Positions 17,020 through 27,104 of a stretch of 64,000 nucleotides of DNA are shown here, piece after piece. Under the pieces are notes generated by a model, which was given only the letters and a program-made list of their open reading frames with translations, was not told the DNA's origin and searched no databases. Numbering within the stretch: the stretch's first letter is position 1; the number at the start of each line of letters is the position of its first letter. This DNA comes from Bacillus sp. V3B (GTDB taxonomy: Bacteria > Bacillota > Bacilli > Bacillales > Cytobacillaceae), in NCBI RefSeq assembly GCF_024494465.1, contig NZ_JAETXM010000002.1, forward strand, positions 124,001 through 188,000, written 5' to 3'. The position numbers and the translations under genes are program-made.

Positions 17020-20000
17020 TTATCTTTCTAACTTTAAAATATGAGCTCCATCGAAAAAAAACAAATATCGTTCGGCAACAGGTCGTTTATAAATTTGCTC
17101 CACTGCTTTTGTATAAAGATCAATTTGAATCCGGTAACGATTTTCAAGGATTGGTTTTGCTTCTTCAAAACCTCCTTTAAACCGATCTGTGATTCCATCC
17201 GTTTTGTAATCAACAAGGACCAATTCTTCCTTATCCTCGAACAAACAATCAATGATTCCTTGAACAAAGACCGGTTCATCCTCCCCTATCCAATGATCAT
17301 AGGCTTCAGATGCTTTCATGGATAAACTGAATGGAACTTCTCGTTGAAGTTTCTGTGCAGTGACCATTCGTTTACCTAAATCTGTTTGGAAAAACGCCCG
17401 TAATCCATCAGGATCAACCACTAATTTCTGTTCCTCTGTTAAGAGTTCTTTACAAACCATTTCCTCTAAAAGGTTCACGATCGTTTCACGATCAGTAGGC
17501 TTTGAAAGATTGATATGCTGCATCACCATATGCATAGCAGTCCCTATTTCTGCTGGTGATAATGCTTTTTCCTGCATAAAACGTGGTCGATTCATTAAGG
17601 GCTTTTTAAACTTACGCAATAAATCTGTTCCACTTGATTCATCAGCTGTATCCTTCTGTCTTTTTATTTCTGAGACAGACTGTTTTGATCGATGGGACGA
17701 TGAGCTAATAAAAGGATACGCCCATGATAGCTTTGCTTCAACCTCTTCTTTATAGACGGATTTGATCGGAATTTGCTTACCTTGAATGACGTTCTCAAGC
17801 CATTCCACATCCTCTGTTTGTGAATCTTCATCAAGAATAGCCGCTTTATCTGCCTGAATCACATCTACCTTCCAACAGGACGGATGTTCAATCAAGTGTT
17901 TTGGGAGCTGGGAAGCGTCATGAATACCTTCATCCAATAGAGTTTGACTGTCACGATGTCTGATAAGCGAAGGTCCCACCCAGTCAAGGTAACTGATTGC
18001 AGAAGCACGTTCATAATCCTTTAATAACCAGTCCCTATGATCAAGAGTTTGCTCCCATTTCGTCAGCTTTTTTTGCAAGTTTTTTACAGAAGCAAGTAAG
18101 TACAGTTTCTCTTTTGCTCGTGTCAACGCCACATACAAGACACGCATTTCTTCCGCAAGCATTTCCATTTTCTTTTTTCGTTTAAACGCAAGCTGTGGAA
18201 GTGAGGAATAGGTGATTCGTTTCTCTACATTGACATATTTCGCAGCAAAACCATATTCCTTATCAAGTAAATAAGACTTTTTCAAATCCATCATGTTGAA
18301 GTTCCGACCTAAACCAGCTACAAATACAATGGGAAACTCTAGACCTTTACTACTATGGATGGTCATGACACGAACCACATCCTCCTGCTCACCAAGCGCA
18401 CGAGCAGCCCCAAGATCATCTCCTCGTTCTTGCATTCTTTCAATAAAGCGAAGGAATCGGAATAAACCACGGAAGGAAGTCGCCTCATATTGTCGTGCCC
18501 GATCATAAAGGGCCCTTAAATTAGCCTGTCGTTGTTTACCACCTGGAAGCCCTCCAGCAAAATCATAAAAATGAGTATCACGATACAACTGCCAAATTAA
18601 CGCGGATAAGGAGCCTTGTCTTGCCATTGATCTCCATCCGTCTAACATCAGGACAAATGGTTTAACTTTATCATATACATTTTCAATTTCACCTATTGGC
18701 TTTTGACGGCAGAAAGAAGACAAAGCCTCATAAAAGGTTCCATTCTTTTCGTGAATGCGGATATTTGCTAGCTCCTCTTCATTTAGACCAACAATAGGAG
18801 ATCGAAGAACAGACGCAAGCGGTATATCCTGATACGGGTTATCAATCACCTTTAAGAGTGACATCATAATGGTGATTTCAGTTGCTTGAAAATATCCAGT
18901 TGAAAGGTTCGCATAAACAGGAATTCCTTGCTGCTTAAACTCCTCCATAATTTGCGGAGCCCATGTCATTGAGCGAAGTAAAATCACAATATCCCTGTAC
19001 ATCACAGGGCTACTGCTATTCGTCTTTGGATTATAGACAGAAGTCTGCTCTTTGATCATTTCTTTAATTTTTTGCGCCATCACTCGTGCTTCAAGCTGTG
19101 ACTGTTCAAGATCAACGGCATCAAAAACAGCTTGTTCCTCTTCATAGCTATCCTCTTTAGGCTCATTCCTTTGATCGTTCTCAAGGTCAACAAGTAGCAA
19201 TTCAATTGGATAGTTATCTTCCTCTGGATAGGAAGCTCCTTTTACAAGCTCGGCCGATTCGTTATATTCAATTTCCCCGACTTTCACACCCATGATTTGC
19301 TTAAATAAATAATTGGTTCCAGAAAGAACTTCCTTGCGACTGCGGAAATTCCTTGCTAAATCAATTTTTAAACCACCATCTTGTCCTTCACTTGTAAAGC
19401 GATTATACTTGCCAAGAAAAAGATTTGGTTCAGCAAGCCGGAAACGATAGATGGATTGTTTTACGTCACCTACCATAAAAAGGTTACCTGTTTGTTCTCC
19501 TTCTTTCGTGACAAGCTGAATAATCGCTTCTTGGACCATATTCACGTCCTGATATTCATCGACGAGCACTTCCTTAAATGCATGACGAAACGTGTGGGCT
19601 GCTTCAGATGGAGAGAGTACACCATCCTTCTTAGCCGTTGGATCTAGTAAGATATCAAGGCAGTAATGCTCTAAATCAGCAAAATCCACAATCCCTTTCT
19701 CACTTTTCACTCTACTAAAACGATCAGAAAAGCTTTGCACAAGATGAGTGAGTGTTTCAATAACCGGCTTCATTTCTTTCATGTCTTTTAAGTAACTTTC
19801 CGGCTTCCGTGTAAATAATTCCGCTTGTAGATCTTGAAGCTTTTTCTTTGCCCCATCTCGTAATTTTTGAGCCTTCTCTATTAAGCCTTTATCAAACTCG
19901 TCACCCTTACAAATCTTTGCCCGTGAGAAGGACCAGCTTTGCATAGCCTGATATAACGTATTCCACGAATCTTTGCTTGCAGCGATCATCGTGTCCACAA

Positions 20001-20802
20001 TACGAATATCATCTAAAAAATTCTCTGCCCTTGGTGTAGGTCCACCTGGAATTTTCGTTAAAGAAAGTCCTTTTTCAAGCATGTCTTTTACACCGTCAAG
20101 CTGAAGTCCGATATCAAATGTCAATGATGTCATAAAAGGAAGTTCGTCTATCATTGAAACCGAATCCACTTCATACATATCGACGATCTCTTGTAAATAG
20201 TTTTCTGGTGCTGGGTTCGAGCGGGCAAAATCATATAAATCATGAATGATCTCCATTAGTGCACTATCACTACGATCATTTGTGAAGCTATCAACAAGAC
20301 GAAAGAAATTTTCGTTATTTGGTTTCCCATACTCTTCCTCAAATAACTCTTCTAACACTTCGTCCCTTAACAACTGACCTTCTGTTTCATCTGCAATTCG
20401 AAAGCCTGGATCAACATCGATTAAATAATAATATTTTCGAATGACCTCAAGACAAAAGGAATGAATCGTTGAAATAGATGCCCGATTTAACAAACCAAGC
20501 TGTTTTCGTAAATGATTGGAAGCCGGGTCATCATCAATTGCCCTTTCCAATGCTTCACTAATTCGGTGACGCATTTCAGCTGCAGATGCATTAGTAAATG
20601 TGACAACCAAAAGCTCGTCCACATTGATCGGTTCCTCTTTGTTCAACACCTTATTAATCATCCGCTCAACTAGAACAGCTGTCTTACCAGAACCCGCGGC
20701 CGCGGCAATTAAAATATCTTGTCCACTGGCCATAATGGCTTTCCATTGGTCATCCGTCCATGTTACAGATTCAGGCTTTGGAGGTATCATGTTCTTCCCC
20801 AT
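17020..20802 (-). CDS. addA: ATP-dependent helicase/nuclease subunit A
   Basis: The 1260-residue AddA subunit of the AddAB recombination helicase-nuclease has SF1 helicase motifs (Q-motif W-TDDQWKAI, Walker A AAAGSGKT near residue 38, DEYQDVN, VMTIHSSKGLEFP, LYVALTRA) and a C-terminal RecB-type nuclease domain (GTAMHMVMQH, VQGIIDCLFEDKEELVLVDYKTD). With AddB it resects double-strand breaks and responds to Chi. Its start lies 32 bases inside the addB end behind an AGGAGG site. In B. subtilis sbcD and sbcC follow addA; here addA faces gerPF directly. Confidence 0.96.
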   Translation of the reverse strand: MGKNMIPPKPESVTWTDDQWKAIMASGQDILIAAAAGSGKTAVLVERMINKVLNKEEPINVDELLVVTFTNASAAEMRHRISEALERAIDDDPASNHLRKQLGLLNRASISTIHSFCLEVIRKYYYLIDVDPGFRIADETEGQLLRDEVLEELFEEEYGKPNNENFFRLVDSFTNDRSDSALMEIIHDLYDFARSNPAPENYLQEIVDMYEVDSVSMIDELPFMTSLTFDIGLQLDGVKDMLEKGLSLTKIPGGPTPRAENFLDDIRIVDTMIAASKDSWNTLYQAMQSWSFSRAKICKGDEFDKGLIEKAQKLRDGAKKKLQDLQAELFTRKPESYLKDMKEMKPVIETLTHLVQSFSDRFSRVKSEKGIVDFADLEHYCLDILLDPTAKKDGVLSPSEAAHTFRHAFKEVLVDEYQDVNMVQEAIIQLVTKEGEQTGNLFMVGDVKQSIYRFRLAEPNLFLGKYNRFTSEGQDGGLKIDLARNFRSRKEVLSGTNYLFKQIMGVKVGEIEYNESAELVKGASYPEEDNYPIELLLVDLENDQRNEPKEDSYEEEQAVFDAVDLEQSQLEARVMAQKIKEMIKEQTSVYNPKTNSSSPVMYRDIVILLRSMTWAPQIMEEFKQQGIPVYANLSTGYFQATEITIMMSLLKVIDNPYQDIPLASVLRSPIVGLNEEELANIRIHEKNGTFYEALSSFCRQKPIGEIENVYDKVKPFVLMLDGWRSMARQGSLSALIWQLYRDTHFYDFAGGLPGGKQRQANLRALYDRARQYEATSFRGLFRFLRFIERMQERGDDLGAARALGEQEDVVRVMTIHSSKGLEFPIVFVAGLGRNFNMMDLKKSYLLDKEYGFAAKYVNVEKRITYSSLPQLAFKRKKKMEMLAEEMRVLYVALTRAKEKLYLLASVKNLQKKLTKWEQTLDHRDWLLKDYERASAISYLDWVGPSLIRHRDSQTLLDEGIHDASQLPKHLIEHPSCWKVDVIQADKAAILDEDSQTEDVEWLENVIQGKQIPIKSVYKEEVEAKLSWAYPFISSSSHRSKQSVSEIKRQKDTADESSGTDLLRKFKKPLMNRPRFMQEKALSPAEIGTAMHMVMQHINLSKPTDRETIVNLLEEMVCKELLTEEQKLVVDPDGLRAFFQTDLGKRMVTAQKLQREVPFSLSMKASEAYDHWIGEDEPVFVQGIIDCLFEDKEELVLVDYKTDGITDRFKGGFEEAKPILENRYRIQIDLYTKAVEQIYKRPVAERYLFFFDGAHILKLER

Positions 20803-23800
20803 TGTTCCCTGCCTCCTTTCTCATTAATTCAAGGGCTTGATCTTTCGAATGAGATGCAAGCATACGATATTGGTTGTCTTCCATTGATTCATCAAATTGA
20901 CAAACCGATTTATATGAACAAAATGTACATGGAGATTGATCCTTCATTTTATAAGGAGAAATTTGAATATTTCCCTCTGTAATGGCATTTCCTGTTTTCA
21001 CATACATTTGACGTACATAGTGACGGATATCATTAAATTCTTGCATGCTCGCCACCTTGGAGCGCTTAGACAATGTTCCATCTTTTTTGATTTCTGCTGG
21101 AATAACGATTGATTTCCCTGTCTCAATGGTATGATCCATCAATTTAATGGCATTTTCTTCACCAAGCATTAATCCATTCATTTTGAATTTTTTCATCATT
21201 TCCTGTTCAATGTCTTCCATCGTCATGATTTTCTTAGCGTTAATCATTGGATTATGGACATGAAAATAAAGAACCCCAGCTGGATTGGCTTCAGAACCGA
21301 TTAAACTTGTTGAATGACTTATAATAATATCTAAATACGTTAACATTTGCAGTGCCATACCATAATACACTTCACCAAGATTTAACTCTTTTGCGCTTGA
21401 TTTATAATCAATGATCCGTAAATAAACACCACTCTCATCCTCCGCTTTGTCTACACGATCAATCCGACCAACAAGCTCCATTTTCGTTCCGTTTCGCAAC
21501 TGAAAAGACAATGGTGGTAACTCACGTTTCGGTCCGAAGGCTAATTCTAAACCAACTGGTGAAAATCCACTTACTTTCGCATGTTCACTTAAAATGATCG
21601 ATGCACGGCTAATGATTTGCTCGAGCTTTCTTTTAATATACGTATGACGATTCGAGCTCAGTAATATTTCATTTTGTAGCTTTGGTGCCAGTGCTTCTAC
21701 CGCATCCTTAGCTAACCTTTCTGATTGTTCTCTTGTAAGCGATGGCCATGATAGATCGTTGGTCATCACCATTTCAGCAATATATTTTAATGCTGCATGG
21801 AATAACTCACCAATATCAGGTGCTTCAAGCCGGAAGACTTGTCGATCTCTTAGCTTCAGACCATGCTGAGCAAAGTGAGAAAATGGACAGCTATGAAAAA
21901 GCTCCATCCTAGACACACTCGCTTGGATCATATCACCATACAAATCATGACTAACTTGTCCTGAAAGCTGTTTCACTGGATTTTTGTAATCCAAGCTCGA
22001 TAGCACACGGGTAGCTGTTTCCTTATTCGCTCCTGTCACATACCAGTTATATACATCCCACCAGAAATCAGCTAGTGGATAGTTCCTCTTTTTTAACTGG
22101 AGTTGGGTCGTTAAGTACGATAAACTTCTGTTTGAATGTGATATATAGTCAAACTGTTCTTCCGCTGACAACTCAGCAGGATCTGTCATATAAAAAAGTT
22201 CAGTATGATTAGGAAATAAATCCTGCATTCTTTTTATATAAAGAGAAGGCATTAATGCTCGTCCTTCTTCATTCGCAAGCGGGTAGCTGATATATAAGGC
22301 TTCCGATGGCGTAACAAATGCTTTATAGGCGATAAATTCTTCATCTAATAGTCTCGTTCTGCTTGAAGGAGCCATTTTCAACCCATTGATCAGCATTCTT
22401 TCACGATCTTCATCAGCTAGAATTCCATCTTCCGTAAATTTCGCTGGTAACACACCCTCATTAAGTCCAATAATAAAAGCAACCTTTACATCTGAAAGTC
22501 GCGACTTCTCTAAATCACCTGCCAGAACTTGATCAATCGCTGGCGGAACAAGAGAGAAACGAAGTGCTTCTAAACCAGCGTCCAAGACCTTTGAAAATGA
22601 CTTGAGAGAAATCTTTTGATCGCCGAGAATTTCAACAAATTGGTCAAGAATATCCATGATAGCATTCCAAGCTTGGTCATGCTCCCTAGCTTTTACAAGA
22701 TTGCCTTTCTCTTCTTCAGCTAGTTTCCATTTCTCCAGTTGTGTTGGAATATCAAGTTCTTCAAGGAATAAATAAAGAGCCTCTCCTAGTTCCCGGCCAC
22801 TAGCTGCTTTTTTCAATCGGCGTGATAATCGTAAAATGGGGGCTGTCACCATAAGACGAAGTTCATTCAATTCCTGCTCTTTCTCTCTTTCCGCATCGGT
22901 TTGGGCTACATTTTCTAATTCTAACCCACGGAAACGACGATAATTCCAGCGTTCTCTCTTCGTCCATTTATCTCCTTTGATCCCATAAGCCAACACATAG
23001 TTTTCAAGGCTATCCATTTGTTCTCTGAGTTTTTCTGTTTGCTGACCAACCGGAAATAAAAGCTCGGTTTTAATCGCTCGAAAAACTGGTTCATAACGCC
23101 AGTTCCCGTTTATGATTTCGAGAACAGATCGAATTAGCTCCACTAAGGGATGGTGTAGCATCGTTCTTTTCTGATCAATAAAATAAGGAATATCATAATC
23201 ACGAAAAATCGTTTCAATCAATTCATGGTAATCCTGACCATTTCGCATAAGCAAAGCGATATCCCGATAGCGATATTTTTTTTCAAGAACAAGTTGTTTA
23301 ATGTTTCTGGCAACGCCTTCTATCTCAGCCCTTCTATTAACAGCCTGCGCAAGATAGATCGAATTTTTCCCCTCATAGCTATGTGCAGGACGTGAATCGA
23401 AATTAGCCTCTAAATGTTGTAAAGATTCATCACTCCATCTTGTTTGCTCGTTTAAGCTAACTTCTTCTACTTTCAACCCATTGACAGAAGCGATCTCATA
23501 TAATGTCCGAGAGTTTTCTCCTGAAAGGCGAAATAAATATAATTCATCAGGGCCAACGCCGCGAAAAGAACGATCCTGTGTTAAGGTAATCGTGACATTC
23601 ACACAATGCTTCATTAATTGCTCAATAATCATATATTCTTGTGGTGTGAAACTATAAAACCCGTCAATATAGATTTCTGCTGATTTTAAATAAGAAGACT
23701 GTGCTATTTTTTCAGATAGCAAACGGAAATAATCTTCTGTATCAATATATTTATTCAATAATGCCTCTTCAAAGCTTTCATAAATTAACTGTAAGTCATG

Positions 23801-24274
23801 GAGTTTATCTTTCAGTACCTTTTCAGATAAGTCATTCTGCGTTTCTGCCAGTTCTGACGGATGAACACAATACCGCTTAAATTCAATCAACATCTGCTCC
23901 ATTTGGTTGATAAAACCAGCCTTATCAGTGGCGCGCTCAAAGAGTTTTAGATCCTCTTTTTTATCTTCAATAATTTTTTGAATCAACATACTGATCCCTG
24001 TACTGTTCAAATGGTAACGACTCATTCCACCTGTCTCCTGAAGAATTCTCCAGGCCAGTCGGGTAAAGGAAAAGACTTGTGCCCGGATCATCCCACCAAG
24101 TCCTGGTGTGTTGATTAATTGATATTCCGATAAAAAAGTCATTTGTTCTGGTACTAAGTAAATGATCGGATTTCCTTCTGGATTTTCCGCCAATTTTGAT
24201 CTTATTTCATTTAGACATATAGTCGTTTTCCCACTGCCCGATCGACCGATTAACAAACGGACTGACATTTGCAA
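20771..24274 (-). CDS. addB: ATP-dependent helicase/deoxyribonuclease subunit B
   Basis: The 1167-residue AddB has an N-terminal ATP-binding motif (GRSGSGKT, residues 10-17), the degenerate helicase core, and a C-terminal nuclease domain with GRIDRVD and RIIDYKSS. The Fe-S cluster that staples the nuclease domain is represented by a Cys in the MELFHSCPFSHF segment and by CTFCSYKSVC near the C-terminus, all four ligands present. It forms the recombination complex with AddA, with which it overlaps. The start ATG follows an AAGGGG site. Confidence 0.96.
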   Translation of the reverse strand: MQMSVRLLIGRSGSGKTTICLNEIRSKLAENPEGNPIIYLVPEQMTFLSEYQLINTPGLGGMIRAQVFSFTRLAWRILQETGGMSRYHLNSTGISMLIQKIIEDKKEDLKLFERATDKAGFINQMEQMLIEFKRYCVHPSELAETQNDLSEKVLKDKLHDLQLIYESFEEALLNKYIDTEDYFRLLSEKIAQSSYLKSAEIYIDGFYSFTPQEYMIIEQLMKHCVNVTITLTQDRSFRGVGPDELYLFRLSGENSRTLYEIASVNGLKVEEVSLNEQTRWSDESLQHLEANFDSRPAHSYEGKNSIYLAQAVNRRAEIEGVARNIKQLVLEKKYRYRDIALLMRNGQDYHELIETIFRDYDIPYFIDQKRTMLHHPLVELIRSVLEIINGNWRYEPVFRAIKTELLFPVGQQTEKLREQMDSLENYVLAYGIKGDKWTKRERWNYRRFRGLELENVAQTDAEREKEQELNELRLMVTAPILRLSRRLKKAASGRELGEALYLFLEELDIPTQLEKWKLAEEEKGNLVKAREHDQAWNAIMDILDQFVEILGDQKISLKSFSKVLDAGLEALRFSLVPPAIDQVLAGDLEKSRLSDVKVAFIIGLNEGVLPAKFTEDGILADEDRERMLINGLKMAPSSRTRLLDEEFIAYKAFVTPSEALYISYPLANEEGRALMPSLYIKRMQDLFPNHTELFYMTDPAELSAEEQFDYISHSNRSLSYLTTQLQLKKRNYPLADFWWDVYNWYVTGANKETATRVLSSLDYKNPVKQLSGQVSHDLYGDMIQASVSRMELFHSCPFSHFAQHGLKLRDRQVFRLEAPDIGELFHAALKYIAEMVMTNDLSWPSLTREQSERLAKDAVEALAPKLQNEILLSSNRHTYIKRKLEQIISRASIILSEHAKVSGFSPVGLELAFGPKRELPPLSFQLRNGTKMELVGRIDRVDKAEDESGVYLRIIDYKSSAKELNLGEVYYGMALQMLTYLDIIISHSTSLIGSEANPAGVLYFHVHNPMINAKKIMTMEDIEQEMMKKFKMNGLMLGEENAIKLMDHTIETGKSIVIPAEIKKDGTLSKRSKVASMQEFNDIRHYVRQMYVKTGNAITEGNIQISPYKMKDQSPCTFCSYKSVCQFDESMEDNQYRMLASHSKDQALELMRKEAGNNGEEHDTSKA

Positions 24275-24440
24275 TTCCCCTTCCAGTACTTTTCTAATTT
24301 ATATTTTATCACAATAAGACAATAAAATTTTCACAGTGAAGATTGTCCGTTTCTTTCAAAAAGGTTTGCCGTATTATACCTATTTATATAATGATCTCCA
24401 TTCCACTCCTATTACTCCTTCTTAAAGTGAACAGAAAAAA

Positions 24441-24468
24441 GACCAACATGCATAATAACACATTGGTC
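24441..24468 (-). terminator. Terminator of the nitrate-type operon
   Basis: A hairpin with stem GACCAA / TTGGTC is followed on the minus strand by TTTTTTC, 34 bases past the stop of the last histidine kinase gene. The remaining intergenic DNA to addB (24275-24440) shows only AT-rich sequence. Confidence 0.7.
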
Positions 24469-24501
24469 AACTCATTTTGACTCATCCTTACAAAAAAACA
24501 G

Positions 24502-25845
24502 CTATTCAATTGGCACTTCAAGAATAATTTTCGTTCCCTTTCCGCTCTCTGAAATAATCTCCAGCGTTCCTCCAACTGCACTTGCTCTTTCATCCATGCT
24601 AAATAAACCAACACCCCGAGTAACATGGAGTGGATCAAAGCCTTTACCCTTATCCTCTACCATTACCCGTACGACCGTTTCTAGCTCTCTAATTGTAACG
24701 GTAGCTTTTGTAGTATCCGCATATTTACACGTGTTCGTTAACGCTTCTTGAATCATTCGATAAATGGAAATTTCTTTATTAGAGTCAAGCCGTCTATTTA
24801 AAACACAATCAAACGCCACATCGATTTGATTGTGGTTCGAGTAACGGACAAGAAATGAACGAATCGCAGGTAACAGTCCGAGATCATCTAATACAGAAGG
24901 TCGCAGCTCCCACGAAATCTCTCTTACTTCCTCAATTAATTGTCTGGCTTCATTCTGCATCTGCTCTAATAATGGGTGATCAACCTCCGCCTGTAAGCGA
25001 CTTAGGGTAATCAAATGACTGTATAAATTTTGTCCAATGCCATCATGAAGATTTCGCGACAGACTCTTTCGTTCATCTTCTTGTACATCAATGATTCTTT
25101 TTGTCATTCGCTGCAGTTCTTCTTCTGCCTCTTTTAGCTTTGTTATTTCGTACCGAATTGCCAAATATTGATAAGGCTTTCCCTCATGATTTAAAAACGG
25201 AACAACCGTCGTATCAACCCAATAAGTCGATCCATCCTTTGCTCTATTTTTTATTTCACCCTTCCATACTTCTCCAGAGGCAATCGTACGCCACATATTT
25301 TTAAAAAACTCCTTAGAATGGAAGCCGGAATTCACAATCCGATGGTCCTGACCAATTAATTCCTCATGAGAATACTTTGATACCCTACAAAATTGCTCAT
25401 TGACATATTTAATGATTCCTTTATGATCTGTAAAGGCAAAAATAGTTGATTTATCAATGGCAGTCTTTAAGTCAATCAGCTCATTGAATGGCTGAACAAG
25501 TTCTTTCCTTAATTTAGAATGGTTCCTAACATCTTGAAGCATTAGCAAACAGAAGGGTTGTTCACCAAAAAGAAATAGGCTGAAACGGAAAAAAATCGGA
25601 AATGTTTTTCCGCTTTTACATTTTCCATATTTCTGAATAATTGTTCCTTCATCCAACTCAGCTAAGTTTATATCAATAAATAGATCAGATAAATTTAATT
25701 TATTGGTCTCTTCTTCCTGATAACCGAACAATTTGCAAGCTTCTTGACTCATATAACAAATGGTTCCGGACAAATCTATTAGTATTGTTTCATCATGTGA
25801 ACCCACTGTAAATGAAGGTATTTTCTGCTTTTGAAATTCATCCAT
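24502..25845 (-). CDS. PAS-domain sensor histidine kinase, NarX/NreB-like (HisKA_3)
   Basis: The 447-residue cytoplasmic kinase has two PAS-like domains (about residues 10-110 and 130-240, the second with the KDGSTYWVDTTVVPF PAS core and a PAC-like tail) and a HisKA_3/HATPase module: RNLHDGIGQNL with the phosphorylated His, the N-box EALTNTCKYA, DKGKGFD and GLFSMDERA. It lacks membrane helices and the four-cysteine Fe-S motif of NreB, so direct oxygen sensing by a cluster is unlikely. I chose the ATG after GGAGTGACTAT (25845) over one 30 bases upstream. It is the last gene of the operon, after the GAF protein. Confidence 0.8.
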   Translation of the reverse strand: MDEFQKQKIPSFTVGSHDETILIDLSGTICYMSQEACKLFGYQEEETNKLNLSDLFIDINLAELDEGTIIQKYGKCKSGKTFPIFFRFSLFLFGEQPFCLLMLQDVRNHSKLRKELVQPFNELIDLKTAIDKSTIFAFTDHKGIIKYVNEQFCRVSKYSHEELIGQDHRIVNSGFHSKEFFKNMWRTIASGEVWKGEIKNRAKDGSTYWVDTTVVPFLNHEGKPYQYLAIRYEITKLKEAEEELQRMTKRIIDVQEDERKSLSRNLHDGIGQNLYSHLITLSRLQAEVDHPLLEQMQNEARQLIEEVREISWELRPSVLDDLGLLPAIRSFLVRYSNHNQIDVAFDCVLNRRLDSNKEISIYRMIQEALTNTCKYADTTKATVTIRELETVVRVMVEDKGKGFDPLHVTRGVGLFSMDERASAVGGTLEIISESGKGTKIILEVPIE

Positions 25846-25858
25846 ATAGTCACTCCAT

Positions 25859-26311
25859 CTATGGTTTGATATCATTGTTTAACAGTACTTCTAATGATTG
25901 GACAAATTGCTGAACAGATATCTGCTCATGATCTTGAAACGGCCTGTATACTCTTCGTCCAACTAGAAGTACACCCTTTGGGCCCCCTTGAAAAAAGACT
26001 GGGACTGCATAAGAGGAAACTAGCTTTTCTGCTAGCATGATTGGATACTCAAGCGCTTTACCTAGAATTCCATTTGGGAAATTAGTCACTTCCATCGCTC
26101 TTCCCGTTGAAATAACCTTACCAGCAATCCCTTTTCCATAACGGACGGTAATTCGTTTATATTTGTCATTTCCGTTTCCAACTGCATAATGCCACCTTAC
26201 ATCAGGTCCCTTTTGATTTTGAATCGCAACTCCGACAAAGTCACAAGGGAGCTGGGCAAGAAGGTTTTGGCAAATACTTATAAGTGGTTCATATTGTTTG
26301 ATTTCATTCAT
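25859..26311 (-). CDS. GAF-domain protein, NreA-like putative nitrate sensor
   Basis: This 150-residue protein is a stand-alone GAF domain. It resembles staphylococcal NreA, which binds nitrate and controls the NreB kinase: the VRWHYAVGN segment includes the Trp seen near the nitrate site, followed by YKRITVRYGKGIAGKV, YPIMLAEKLVSSYAVPVFF and GPKGVLLVGRR. It is encoded between the response regulator and the PAS kinase, the composition of an NreABC set. Nitrate binding is inferred from family and context, not from the sequence alone. Confidence 0.7.
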   Translation of the reverse strand: MNEIKQYEPLISICQNLLAQLPCDFVGVAIQNQKGPDVRWHYAVGNGNDKYKRITVRYGKGIAGKVISTGRAMEVTNFPNGILGKALEYPIMLAEKLVSSYAVPVFFQGGPKGVLLVGRRVYRPFQDHEQISVQQFVQSLEVLLNNDIKP

Positions 26312-26326
26312 AAAGTATCATATCCT

Positions 26327-26980
26327 CTACAATCCCAATCCAAGTAGCCCCTTCTTTAACGCATAGGCTACAAGTTCATGTCTAGTTTTCATTTGCAGTT
26401 TCACCATTACATTCCCTTTGTGAGTTTCAACCGTTTTCACACTAATCACAAGCTGTTCAGCAATTTCTTTATTCGAAAATCCCTTTGCAACTAACGTCAA
26501 AACCTCTCTTTCCCTATCAGAAAGAAGATCATAAGTATCCGTATTCCCTTGTTTGACATTCCCTAAATATTCTTCCATTAACCGCTTCGTAGCCGAAGGA
26601 TGAAGATACGCATTACCACTCGCTACCGATTGGATTGCAGAAATCAGCTCATCATGGGGGGCACTTTTTAAAATACAACCCGATGCACCTGCTTGAATAG
26701 AGCGAAATAAATACTCTTCATCATCGTGCATCGTCAAGATTAAAATAGATACATCCGGCATTTGTTTTTTTAATTCTATCGTGGCAGAAAGTCCATCTTT
26801 CCCATGTGGCATACTTAAATCCATGACAATTACATCTGGCTTAAGCTCATGTGCTTTTTGAATCGCTTCATTTCCTTCCGACGCTTCCCCAATCACTTCC
26901 ATATCTGGATGGTTATTCAATAGCATAGTCAGACCCATCCTCACGACAGCATGATCATCACAAAGCAAAATGTTTATCAT
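26327..26980 (-). CDS. NarL/NreC-family response regulator
   Basis: This 217-residue response regulator has a receiver domain (acidic pocket CDDH near residue 8, phospho-Asp in VIVMDLSMPHG near residue 54, Lys in ILKSAP) and a LuxR-type helix-turn-helix (LSDREREVLTLVAKGFSNKEIAEQL, then KTVETHKGNVMVKL). It is the only regulator encoded beside two kinases and a GAF protein, so both kinases may converge on it. An AAGGGGGATAAAT site precedes the ATG; a 15-base near-palindrome (CTGCATAATATGCAG, 27011-27025) lies just upstream. Confidence 0.88.
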   Translation of the reverse strand: MINILLCDDHAVVRMGLTMLLNNHPDMEVIGEASEGNEAIQKAHELKPDVIVMDLSMPHGKDGLSATIELKKQMPDVSILILTMHDDEEYLFRSIQAGASGCILKSAPHDELISAIQSVASGNAYLHPSATKRLMEEYLGNVKQGNTDTYDLLSDREREVLTLVAKGFSNKEIAEQLVISVKTVETHKGNVMVKLQMKTRHELVAYALKKGLLGLGL

Positions 26981-27104
26981 ATTTATCCCCCTTGTTCATA
27001 TTGAAAAATCCTGCATAATATGCAGACAGCTTCTTTACTTAACGTAACAGATGCTGAAACTACAATCATGCAGGAACAGTCGACGACACCATTATGATGA
27101 TTCA

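Noticed and set aside
17041-20982. Several plus-strand frames of 60-130 codons across addA
   Set aside because: Shadows of addA, whose helicase and nuclease motifs run continuously on the minus strand.
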